From contig JAEESE010000024.1 in the NCBI GenBank assembly GCA_016286165.1, forward strand, positions 1-46,273: a stretch of 46,273 nt of DNA, given 5' to 3'. Each line of letters starts with the position of its first letter. The stretch's first letter is position 1. Under the pieces are notes generated by a model. That model had not been told where the DNA came from, did not search any database, and saw only the letters and a program-made list of their open reading frames with translations. Below are positions 32,460-40,600 of the stretch, piece after piece. This DNA comes from Bacteroidaceae bacterium (GTDB lineage Bacteria; Bacteroidota; Bacteroidia; Bacteroidales; Bacteroidaceae). Both the position numbers and the translations under genes were made by a program.

Positions 32460-32735
32460 ACCCCCTCTCACTTCCCCTTTAGGTGGAGGACGGTTACCTC
32501 TCAAGAAGGAGCCTTCTTTAAGTAGGTGTAGTCGCAGCTATATCTCTATAATGAAAAATAATTCTGACACTCAAGTACATTCTGCTCCCTCCCTAACAGG
32601 TAGCGAAGGAATTAACGGGTTGACTGCGCTCGACCTTGGTCGCTTCACACTTGAAGAATGTCAAGCCGTCCTGAGCGACCGAAGCAGAACTCCTCTGCTG
32701 AGGACGGGCAAGGCGGGGGGTGGGTCCCTCCGTCA
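32459..32735. repeat. degenerate C/G-rich inverted-repeat element at thrA-apgM junction
   Basis: The left part (32459-32510) reads ACCCCCTCTCACTTCC, CTTTAGGTGGAGGACGGTTA and CC, and resembles element 1 (shared GGTTACC and TCAAGAA). The right part (32697-32735, GGACGGGCAAGGC then GGGGGGTGGGTCC), complemented, gives GGGACCCACCCC like the left end of element 1. Between them is CTCCCTCCCTAACAGG (32585-32600), the palindrome core also found in the DUF559 cassette. The apgM frame is open through the right half. Confidence 0.45.
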
Positions 32736-34398
32736 TCTCATTGTCCTTGCCGACGGCATGGCCGACTGGCATGTACCCGAGCTCGATGGCAAGACTCTCC
32801 TTCAGCATGCCGACACTCCTGCCATGGACTGGCTTGCAGCTCACGGCCGCACGGGCATGCTCACTACTGTGCCCGAGGGCTTTCATCCCGGTTCCGAAGT
32901 AGCCAACAGCAGCATCCTGGGCTACGACCAGCACATCGTCTACGAAGGGCGTGGGCCCCTCGAGGCGGCTGCCATAGGTGTCGACCTTGAGCCCGACGAC
33001 TTTGCCATGCGCTGCAATTTCGTGTGCATCCAGGGCGATATCCTCAAGAACCATTCCTGCGGGCGCCTCGAAACCGAAGAGGCAGATCCGCTCATTCACT
33101 ATCTCAACGAAAATCTTGCTTCCGACCCTCGCTATGGGGGCCGTGTACGTTTCTATACCGGAGTGCAGTACCGCCACCTCTTGGTCATCAAAGGCGGCAA
33201 CAAGAACATCCACTGCACACCGCCTCATGATATACCGCTGCAGACGTGGCGCGACAAGATGCCGTCGCCGCTTCCTGAGTCCTCAGACAATAGGGTAGGG
33301 GAGACGCCTGCCCAGACGGCAGCACTCCTTTGCGACCTCATCCAGCGCTCGCAGGAACTGCTACCCCTACATATAATCAACGCGACGCGCGTGCGCGAGG
33401 GCAAGGATATGGCATCAAGTATCTGGCCGTGGGGCGGAGGCTATCGCCCGCAGATGCTTACGCTGGCCGACCGCTTCCCGCAACAGGTGCACCGCGGTGC
33501 CGTCATCACCGCCGTCGACCTCATCCGTGGCATAGGCCGCTATGCAGGCCTCGACGTCATCAACGTCCCCGGCGCCACAGGTCTCTACGACACTAACTAC
33601 GAGGGCAAGGCGCAGGCCGCCATCGATGCTTTTCGCAGCGGCTACGATTTCGTATACCTCCATGTCGAGGCAGCCGACGAAGCCGGTCACGACGGCTCCA
33701 TACCCCTCAAGCTCCGCACCATCGAGGACCTCGACCACAGGCTCTTGCAGCCGATATTAGCAGCACTCGCCGGCGAGGCTCTCTCCATAGCCCTCCTGCC
33801 CGACCATCCCACGCCTTGTGCCCATCGCACCCACACTGCCGAGCCGGTGCCCTTCTGCATCTACTATCCCGGCATAGAGCCTGACGACGTCCAAACCTTC
33901 GACGAGGATGCCTGCCGCCACGGTGCCTATGGCCATCTTCAGGGCGACGAATTCATAAAGCTTTTCATAGGGGGCCCCTCCCCCGACCCCTCCCCTGTTA
34001 GGGAGGGGGGTAAGGAACCTTCACATTTCTATCGCACCGCATCACCTGATATATATTCTAAGCTCCGGGAGTTTGCCCACGATAATCGTAGAGAAGCTAC
34101 ACTTGCCGAGGATATCCTTTGGCAAGAATTAAGGAAAAATCAAATGGGAGTGCGATTTCGTAGGCAACATCCAATAGGCGACTATATTGCCGATTTCATC
34201 TGTTTGCCATTAAAGCTCGTAATAGAGGTCGATGGTGGTTATCATAATGCTCCATCTCAGACCATTGATGACCAGCAACGTACCGATTGGCTCAAAGATA
34301 AAGGATATATCGTTCTTCGTTTCACTAACGAGGAAGTGGCCTATGATACCTCAACAGTTATTACCAAAATCCAACAGCATATTAATCAATTAAAATAA
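32551..34398 (+). CDS. apgM: apgM-like phosphomutase/putative homoserine kinase fused to a DUF559 endonuclease-like domain
   Basis: This 615-residue reading frame has three parts. Residues 1-59 look like translated repeat sequence and have no homolog features. Residues about 60-471 are an archaeal-type cofactor-independent phosphoglycerate mutase fold (HLIVLADGMADW; GSEVANSSILGYD with the phospho-serine; VHVEAADEAGHDG-type metal site as YLHVEAADEAGHDG; LLPDHPTP; GAYGHLQGDEF). In Bacteroidetes threonine operons such proteins are annotated as a possible replacement for homoserine kinase, and no thrB is present here. Residues about 472-485 (GGPSPDPSPVREGG) are a translated inverted repeat. Residues about 502-615 are a DUF559 domain (LREFAHDNRREATLAEDILW, RFRRQHPIGDYIADF, VIEVDGG). 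The natural enzyme probably ended near residue 472. Confidence 0.8.
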   Translation: MKNNSDTQVHSAPSLTGSEGINGLTALDLGRFTLEECQAVLSDRSRTPLLRTGKAGGGSLRHLIVLADGMADWHVPELDGKTLLQHADTPAMDWLAAHGRTGMLTTVPEGFHPGSEVANSSILGYDQHIVYEGRGPLEAAAIGVDLEPDDFAMRCNFVCIQGDILKNHSCGRLETEEADPLIHYLNENLASDPRYGGRVRFYTGVQYRHLLVIKGGNKNIHCTPPHDIPLQTWRDKMPSPLPESSDNRVGETPAQTAALLCDLIQRSQELLPLHIINATRVREGKDMASSIWPWGGGYRPQMLTLADRFPQQVHRGAVITAVDLIRGIGRYAGLDVINVPGATGLYDTNYEGKAQAAIDAFRSGYDFVYLHVEAADEAGHDGSIPLKLRTIEDLDHRLLQPILAALAGEALSIALLPDHPTPCAHRTHTAEPVPFCIYYPGIEPDDVQTFDEDACRHGAYGHLQGDEFIKLFIGGPSPDPSPVREGGKEPSHFYRTASPDIYSKLREFAHDNRREATLAEDILWQELRKNQMGVRFRRQHPIGDYIADFICLPLKLVIEVDGGYHNAPSQTIDDQQRTDWLKDKGYIVLRFTNEEVAYDTSTVITKIQQHINQLK

Positions 34399-34449
34399 AC
34401 CTCGTCCCCCTCTCCCCTCCCTAACAGGGGAGGGGTCGGGGGAGGGGCC
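33973..34449. mobile_element. DUF559 cassette bounded by perfect 36-bp inverted repeats
   Basis: Positions 33973-34008 and 34414-34449 are exact inverse copies (the left begins GGCCCCTCCCCCGACCCCTC and ends in TAGGGAGGGG). They enclose 405 bp that encode a DUF559 domain of the PD-(D/E)XK/VSR-like endonuclease superfamily. The left repeat is translated in frame with apgM, and the right repeat ends nine bases before the thrC ATG. The repeats contain their own inner palindrome (CCCCTCCC/GGGAGGGG type). The sequence does not show an obvious target-site duplication, because both ends lie in C/G-rich context. Confidence 0.7.
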
Positions 34450-34458
34450 TTTGTAGTC

Positions 34459-35808
34459 ATGTATTACTCCACCAACCATTCCGCCGCCCGCGCCACACTG
34501 CGTGAGGCTGTAGTCCGCGGCCTCGCCGAGGACCGTGGCTTATATATGCCCGAGACCATCAAGCAGCTCCCGGCCTCCTTCTGGGACGAGATGGGCCACC
34601 TCTCCTTCCAAGAGATAGCCTATCGCGTGGCCGATGCCTTCTTCGGCGACGAAGTCCCGGCCGATGACCTGCGCCGTATTGTCTTCGACACCCTTTCCTT
34701 CGACACACCCGTCGTCGAAGTAGAGCCGCGCATCTATGCCCTCGAGCTCTTCCATGGTCCCACTCTCGCCTTCAAGGATGTGGGTGCCAGATTCATGGCG
34801 AGGTTGTTGCAATGGACACAGGGCCCCGAAGGGGCCTCAGGGGCAACCGTCAACGTCCTCGTTGCCACCTCCGGCGACACCGGTTCTGCCGTTGCCAACG
34901 GTTTCCTCGGCGTCGACGGTATCCACGTCTACGTCCTCTATCCCAAGGGCAAGGTATCTGCCATTCAGGAATGTCAGTTCACCACCCTGGGCCGCAATAT
35001 CACCGCCCTCGAGGTCGACGGCACTTTCGACGACTGCCAGCGCCTTGTCAAGAGCGCTTTCATGGACAGTGAGCTCAACGCACACATGCGCCTCACCTCG
35101 GCCAACAGCATCAACGTGGCTCGTTTCCTACCGCAGGCCTTCTATTATTTCTGGGCTTATGCACAACTTAGCTCTAAACTCTCAACTCTAAACTCTCAAC
35201 TGGTTGTCTGCGTTCCCTCGGGCAACTTCGGCAACCTCTGCGCCGGCCTCTTCGGCCACGTCATGGGTCTGCCCGTCAAGCGTTTCATAGCCTCCAACAA
35301 CGCCAACCGCGTCTTCTATGATTATCTGCAGACGGGAAAGTACACACCCCGTCCATCCATACAGACCATAGCCAATGCCATGGACGTGGGCGACCCTTCC
35401 AACTTCGCCCGCATTCAGGATCTCTATAGTCGCGAAGATGTGCAGGAAATCATTTTGCAGCGCAACGCTGCGCAGCAGAACGGCACCGAGCCCCTAATCT
35501 CCGGTGCCACCTATACCGACGACCAGATAGCAGCCACCATGCGCGACTGCTATGCTCGCACCGGCTATGTCCTCGACCCCCACGGCGCTTGCGGCTATCA
35601 GGCCCTGCGCGACCAGCTAAAATCCGATGAAATCGGCGTTTTTCTCGAAACGGCACACCCCGCCAAGTTCAAGCAGACCGTCGACTCCATTCTCGGTACC
35701 GACATCGCCATACCCGAGCGCCTGCAGGCTTTCATGCGCGGACAGAAGCAGAGCGTGCAGATGTCCAAGGACTTCACCGATTTCAAAGCCTATCTGCTGC
35801 AGCAGTAA
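34459..35808 (+). CDS. thrC: threonine synthase
   Basis: ThrC converts O-phosphohomoserine to threonine with PLP. The 449-residue protein has the N-terminal motif STNHSAARATLREAVVRGLA, the PLP lysine Lys106 in FHGPTLAFKDVGARF, VATSGDTGSAVANGF, and VPSGNFGNLCAG. A simple-sequence stretch of CTCTAAACTCTCAACT type (35172-35201, about residues 238-249, SSKLSTLNSQL) is inserted between the AYAQ helix and VVCVPSGNF, keeping the frame. The gene starts nine bases after the right repeat of the DUF559 cassette. Operon membership with thrA and the apgM-like gene indicates threonine biosynthesis. Confidence 0.95.
   Translation: MYYSTNHSAARATLREAVVRGLAEDRGLYMPETIKQLPASFWDEMGHLSFQEIAYRVADAFFGDEVPADDLRRIVFDTLSFDTPVVEVEPRIYALELFHGPTLAFKDVGARFMARLLQWTQGPEGASGATVNVLVATSGDTGSAVANGFLGVDGIHVYVLYPKGKVSAIQECQFTTLGRNITALEVDGTFDDCQRLVKSAFMDSELNAHMRLTSANSINVARFLPQAFYYFWAYAQLSSKLSTLNSQLVVCVPSGNFGNLCAGLFGHVMGLPVKRFIASNNANRVFYDYLQTGKYTPRPSIQTIANAMDVGDPSNFARIQDLYSREDVQEIILQRNAAQQNGTEPLISGATYTDDQIAATMRDCYARTGYVLDPHGACGYQALRDQLKSDEIGVFLETAHPAKFKQTVDSILGTDIAIPERLQAFMRGQKQSVQMSKDFTDFKAYLLQQ
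35172..35201 (+). repeat. in-frame simple-sequence repeat inside thrC
   Basis: The 30 bp consist of CTCTAAACTCTCAA and CTCTAAACTCTCAACT, about two 14-bp units. They encode a serine/leucine-rich loop just before the conserved PLP-phosphate-binding SGNFG region. The element keeps the reading frame. Confidence 0.75.
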
Positions 35809-35848
35809 AAAATCTTTAATCTTTACTCTCTAATCCGCAATCTTTTTA

Positions 35849-35856
35849 TACCTTTG
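35849..35856 (+). promoter_or_regulatory. promoter -7 element for gpmI
   Basis: TACCTTTG at 35849-35856 is followed by CACCCGCAAA, identical to the tRNA-Phe promoter downstream region. No strong -33 TTTG is visible. The leader to ATG 35910 is about 45-50 nt. Confidence 0.65.
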
Positions 35857-35909
35857 CACCCGCAAATCAACTTATATTCAATAATCAATAATCTTTAATA
35901 CAAACAAAT

Positions 35910-37430
35910 ATGGCAAAGAAAGCATTACTTATGATCCTCGATGGCTGGGGAATAGGCAACCAGGGCAAGGGCGACGTCATCTTCCAGACGCCCACACCCT
36001 ATATGGACTATCTCAATGCCACCTATCCCCACAGTCAGCTCCTCGCTTCGGGCGAGAACGTAGGTTTGCCCGACGGTCAGATGGGCAACTCCGAAGTAGG
36101 TCACCTCAATATCGGCGGCGGCCGCATCGTCTATCAGGACCTCGTCAAGATCAACCGCGCTTGCCGCGACAACAGCATCCTCGACAACCCTGAGATACAG
36201 AGCGCCTTCAGCTATGCAGTGCGCGAGGGCAAGTCTGTCCACTTCATGGGCCTCACCTCCGACGGCGGTGTCCACAGCTCACTTGAGCATCTCTTCAAGC
36301 TCTGCGAAATCTCGCAACAGTACAAGGTCCGTAACACCTTCGTGCACTGCTTCATGGACGGTCGCGACACCGACCCGCATTCCGGCGTCACCTTCATCCA
36401 GCAGCTGCAGGACAAGTGCAACGAGACCGGCGCCGCCATCGCCTCCATCATAGGCCGTTTCTATGCTATGGACCGCGACAAGCGTTGGGAACGTGTGAAG
36501 ATTGCTTACGACCTTCTCATCTCAGGCGAAGGCTATCAGGCCAACGACATGGTCGAGGCCATGAACCTCAGCTATGCCGACGGCGTCACCGATGAGTTCG
36601 TCAAGCCCATCCACAATGCCACCGTCGACGGCACCATCAAGGAAGGCGATGTCGTCATCTTCTTCAACTACCGCAACGACCGCGCCAAGGAGCTCACCAT
36701 CGTCCTCACCCAGCAGGATATGCCCGACCAAGGCATGCACACCATCCCCGGCCTGCAGTACTACTGCATGACGCCCTACGACGCTTCCTTCACCGGCGTG
36801 CATATTCTCTTCCCCAAGGAGAACGTCGACAACACCCTCGGCGAGTACATCAGCCGCAAGGGCCTGCGTCAGCTCCACACCGCCGAGACCGAGAAATACG
36901 CTCACGTCACCTTCTTCTTCAACGGTGGTCGCGAAGCACCCTACGAAGGTGAAGAGCGCATCCTCGTGGCATCACCCAAGGTAGCCACCTACGACCTCAA
37001 GCCCGAGATGAGCGCCTTCGAGGTCAAGGACAAGCTCGTGGCAGCCATCAAGGAGGATAAGTACCATTTCATCGTTGTCAACTTCGCCAACGGCGACATG
37101 GTAGGTCACACCGGCGTCTACGAGGCTATCGAGAAAGCCGTCACCGCCGTAGACCAGTGCGTCAAGGAAGTAGTCGAGACAGCCAAGGCCACAGGCGACT
37201 ATGAAGTCATCATCATCGCCGACCACGGCAATGCCGACAATGCAGTCAACCCCGACGGCACGCCCAACACCGCACACTCCCTCAACCCCGTGCCCTTCAT
37301 CTACGTCACCGACAACAAGGCAGCCAAGGTCGCCGACGGCATCCTCGCCGACGTAGCACCCTCCATCCTCCACATCATGGGCCTCACCCAGCCCAAGGAG
37401 ATGACAGGCCGCTGCCTGATAAGTGATTAA
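35910..37430 (+). CDS. gpmI: 2,3-bisphosphoglycerate-independent phosphoglycerate mutase
   Basis: This enzyme interconverts 3- and 2-phosphoglycerate in glycolysis using two metal ions. The 506-residue length is normal. It opens with [17 protein letters not shown] (metal site). The phosphorylated Ser61 lies in [16 protein letters not shown]. Further conserved motifs are [12 protein letters not shown] (about 148), [14 protein letters not shown] (about 183), [22 protein letters not shown] and [10 protein letters not shown]. It is a separate transcription unit with its own promoter and terminator. It also shows that the apgM-like gene upstream is not needed as the cell's glycolytic mutase. Confidence 0.97.
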   Translation: MAKKALLMILDGWGIGNQGKGDVIFQTPTPYMDYLNATYPHSQLLASGENVGLPDGQMGNSEVGHLNIGGGRIVYQDLVKINRACRDNSILDNPEIQSAFSYAVREGKSVHFMGLTSDGGVHSSLEHLFKLCEISQQYKVRNTFVHCFMDGRDTDPHSGVTFIQQLQDKCNETGAAIASIIGRFYAMDRDKRWERVKIAYDLLISGEGYQANDMVEAMNLSYADGVTDEFVKPIHNATVDGTIKEGDVVIFFNYRNDRAKELTIVLTQQDMPDQGMHTIPGLQYYCMTPYDASFTGVHILFPKENVDNTLGEYISRKGLRQLHTAETEKYAHVTFFFNGGREAPYEGEERILVASPKVATYDLKPEMSAFEVKDKLVAAIKEDKYHFIVVNFANGDMVGHTGVYEAIEKAVTAVDQCVKEVVETAKATGDYEVIIIADHGNADNAVNPDGTPNTAHSLNPVPFIYVTDNKAAKVADGILADVAPSILHIMGLTQPKEMTGRCLISD

Positions 37431-37479
37431 TGAACAGATAGAAACGAGATGAGGCCCTGGCCTCACGCCATACCCCACG

Positions 37480-37509
37480 AGGCTGCGTCACTCCCGGCGC
37501 AGCCTTTTT
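37480..37509 (+). terminator. terminator after gpmI
   Basis: AGGCTGCG (37480-37487) pairs with CGCAGCCT (37498-37505), followed by a T-run. The stem sequence is a variant of the GGCTGTGTC terminators elsewhere in the window. Confidence 0.8.
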
Positions 37510-37513
37510 CTAT

Positions 37514-37560
37514 ACACGGAAAACACGGAAAAACACGGAAATCACGGAAAAACATCCGAA
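37514..37560 (+). repeat. short tandem repeat ACACGGAAA
   Basis: Four to five imperfect copies of A(C/T)CACGGAAAA occur in tandem with a spacing of 10-11 bp. No inverse copy array is seen beside it, unlike the other short-repeat elements in the window. Confidence 0.7.
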
Positions 37561-37563
37561 AAG

Positions 37564-37616
37564 CAAAAAAAACGCCCCCTCTCTAATCCCTAATCCCCAA
37601 TCTTTTATTACCTTTG
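37564..37616 (+). promoter_or_regulatory. promoter for the large secreted protein gene
   Basis: TACCTTTG at 37609-37616 is the -7 element. The 45 bp before it (GCAAAAAAAACGCC, CTAATCCCTAATCCCCAATC, TTTTATTA) closely resemble the mmd operon promoter block at 25426-25478. The transcript start near 37621 excludes the open-frame extension to 37614. Confidence 0.65.
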
Positions 37617-37655
37617 CCCCGAAAAGCCAAATCTTACAACAAAATACAAAAAGAA

Positions 37656-40600
37656 ATGAAAAAAAATCTACTTAAAAAACTATGGCTACGCACCCTCATG
37701 CTCGTAGCCATCCTCCTCTGCGGTGCTGGAAGCGCGTGGGGAGATGAGGTGGTTATTCTGCCTAGTGATGGTACTGCTATTTCGAGTGCAGATTATACAA
37801 TTACTAAGAGCCCAATTAATGTTACAGTCGTAGGTAGTACACTTACTTCTGATCAGATTAGGATCTTCAAGAACAAAACCATTACAATATCTTCTGTATC
37901 GGCCACTATTACTGGTATAGAATTCACATGCACTGCTAATGGAACATCGCAATATGGCCCTGGTTGTTTCGCCGCATTGGATGGATACAGTTATAGCGGT
38001 AAGATAGGTACCTGGAGCGGAAACTCGTCGAGCGTAACATTTACAGCTGAGACAAATCAAGTTCGTGCCACACAAATAAAAGTTACATATTCGCAGGCTT
38101 CAGATCAAGTTGCAATGCCCGATATCACTGGTGCAGAGAATTTTGTGGAATCCTCGGAAGTGAGCATAACATGCAGCACCGAAGGTGCCACTATCCAGTA
38201 TTCTACTAACAATGGAACCACTTGGACAACATACAATGCTCCTTTCACCGTCACTGAGACCACCACGGTTCAAGCCAAGGCTACAAAGACGGGTCTAGAT
38301 GATAGTGCAATAGCTTCTAAGACCTTCACCAAGCACGATGTCAAAACCATTGCCCAACTTAACACTCAGACCGCCAATGGTACTTATTTTGTCAATTTCC
38401 AAAATGCCGTCGTCACCTACGTCAATGGTTCCAATTGCTATATCGAGGATGCCACAGGAGCCATTCTGTATTTTAAGACTGATAATGGCCGTACTGCAGG
38501 AGAAACGGTCAATGGTATAGCAGAAGTAATATTAAATATTTACAATGGTCTTCCCGAGATAACTCTGATTAAAGGTGTTGTGTTCCAAACTGGTTCAACT
38601 ACTCTCGCCCCCACTGTTGTCACATTGGCTGAACTTACAGCCAATTACACATCATATCTCTCCAAGTACATCAAGATTGAGAATGCCACGGTAACCTCTG
38701 CACTTGAGAACAAGAATGCTACTATTGAGCAGAACGGAACATCCATGGCTATACGCCAGAATGGTAATGCTGAAATTACCAAACTAACAGCTGGTGCCAA
38801 CATCAACCTCATCGCCTTCCCCACAGTTTTTAATGGTGTACAACAGCTTTCTGTATATAACGATGACCAGATTGAAGCCAAGCAGGAGAATATCATCACA
38901 GTCAAAGCCACAGTCATGGGCCCAGGCCGCACGACCGAAGGCAATGTGTTCGAAATAGACCGCTTAAACCAAAACCCTATTGAGGAAAGTTTAGTCTTTC
39001 TCAGCACCTGCTCTGCCAGCACCGATGTTAGCTACATCCAATATACTGTCGATACCGAACAAACTACCATACCATCTTCGGAGTACGAATTAGCTGAAGG
39101 CGACCGTGTGCTCATTTTCAAGGGCAACACCACTGGTACCATCGTTGTCAAGGCTTTTGCCCCGGGCAACGACCAATACAGGGATGGGGAAGCTACCATT
39201 ACCGTGAATATCTCCGGCATCTCTCGTGATGGCTATATCACAGTTGATCAAGAGAATATCACGATGAATTCTACCGACACACAAAGCAGCACCGTAGTAG
39301 CATTGCTCAGTCTTAACACCGATGTTGTCCCCGGCGATAATATCAAGTTCTATGCAGCCGATGGCGAGACCGCAGCCACATACGATTGGATTAATGCTCA
39401 GCTCATCTTGGACGGAGCGCAGTATAAAGTGACAATCTCGACCACGGCTAATCAAAGCAGCGATGCACGCACAGCCTATCTCAAGGTATATGTCTACGAT
39501 GGCGACTACGATGTCTATTCACCGCTTATCACCGTCACACAGAGAGGTGTAGTAAGTGGTGAGGTTGTCGACGAAATCACAAAGGCAACAACTGGTGTTA
39601 CGGGCACGAGCTACCAAGAATGGTCCGGCAAGAGAGCAACCTCTGATGCCGTTTATGCCGGTCAGAGTGCCGGTGGCAATGATGCCATCCAACTCCGTTC
39701 CAGCAATAACAATTCCGGTATCGTAACCACTACTTCTGGCGGCGTTGTTCAGAGTGTCGAAGTAGAATGGAACGAGAACACCTCTGCCGAACGAACCATT
39801 AATATCTATGGTAGCCACACAGCATACACGGCAGCGACCGATCTTTATGATGAATCCACACAAGGCACTCTTCTTGGCACCATCGTCTATGGCACTTCCA
39901 CCACTCTTACACTGGACGGTGACTATGAGTACATCGGTATCCGCTCTGCAAATTCGGCTCTTTATCTTGACAAGATTATCATCACTTGGTCTACCAACCC
40001 CAAGCAGGCTGCAGGCCTTGCTTACGAAACGGCGTCATACAACGTCATTTTAGGTGATGAGTTCACGGCTCCTACGCTTGCCAATCCCAACAACCTCGCC
40101 GTGACTTATGAAAGCAGCGATCCGACAGTAGCCACAGTTGACGAGGACGGTGCTGTTGCCATTCTCGCCGTCGGTACCACCACCATCACGGCATCCTCTG
40201 CTGAAACAGACACTTATAAGGCAGGGCAGGCAAGCTACACCATTACCGTCAATGCCACAGCACTTGCAAACATTGCAGCGCTGACGGCAGAAACCGATGC
40301 TGGCGACTACAATGTGACTTTCGCTGACGCTGTGGTCACATATGTCAATGGCAAATATGCCTATATTCAGGATGCCAGTGGTGCTGTAGCAATGTATAAG
40401 GATGGACACGGTCTCACTGCCGGCCAGATATTGAATGGCACAGCCACAGTCACCTATCAAGTCCGTAACGGCAATCCTCAGATTACGGTTCTTAGTGGCG
40501 TTACAGCCACAGACGGAACAGCTCCCGAACCCGTAGAAATAGCAGCTGCAGAGTGGAACACTCCTATAGCTTCCGTTCTCAGTCAGTATTTCAAAGTTAC

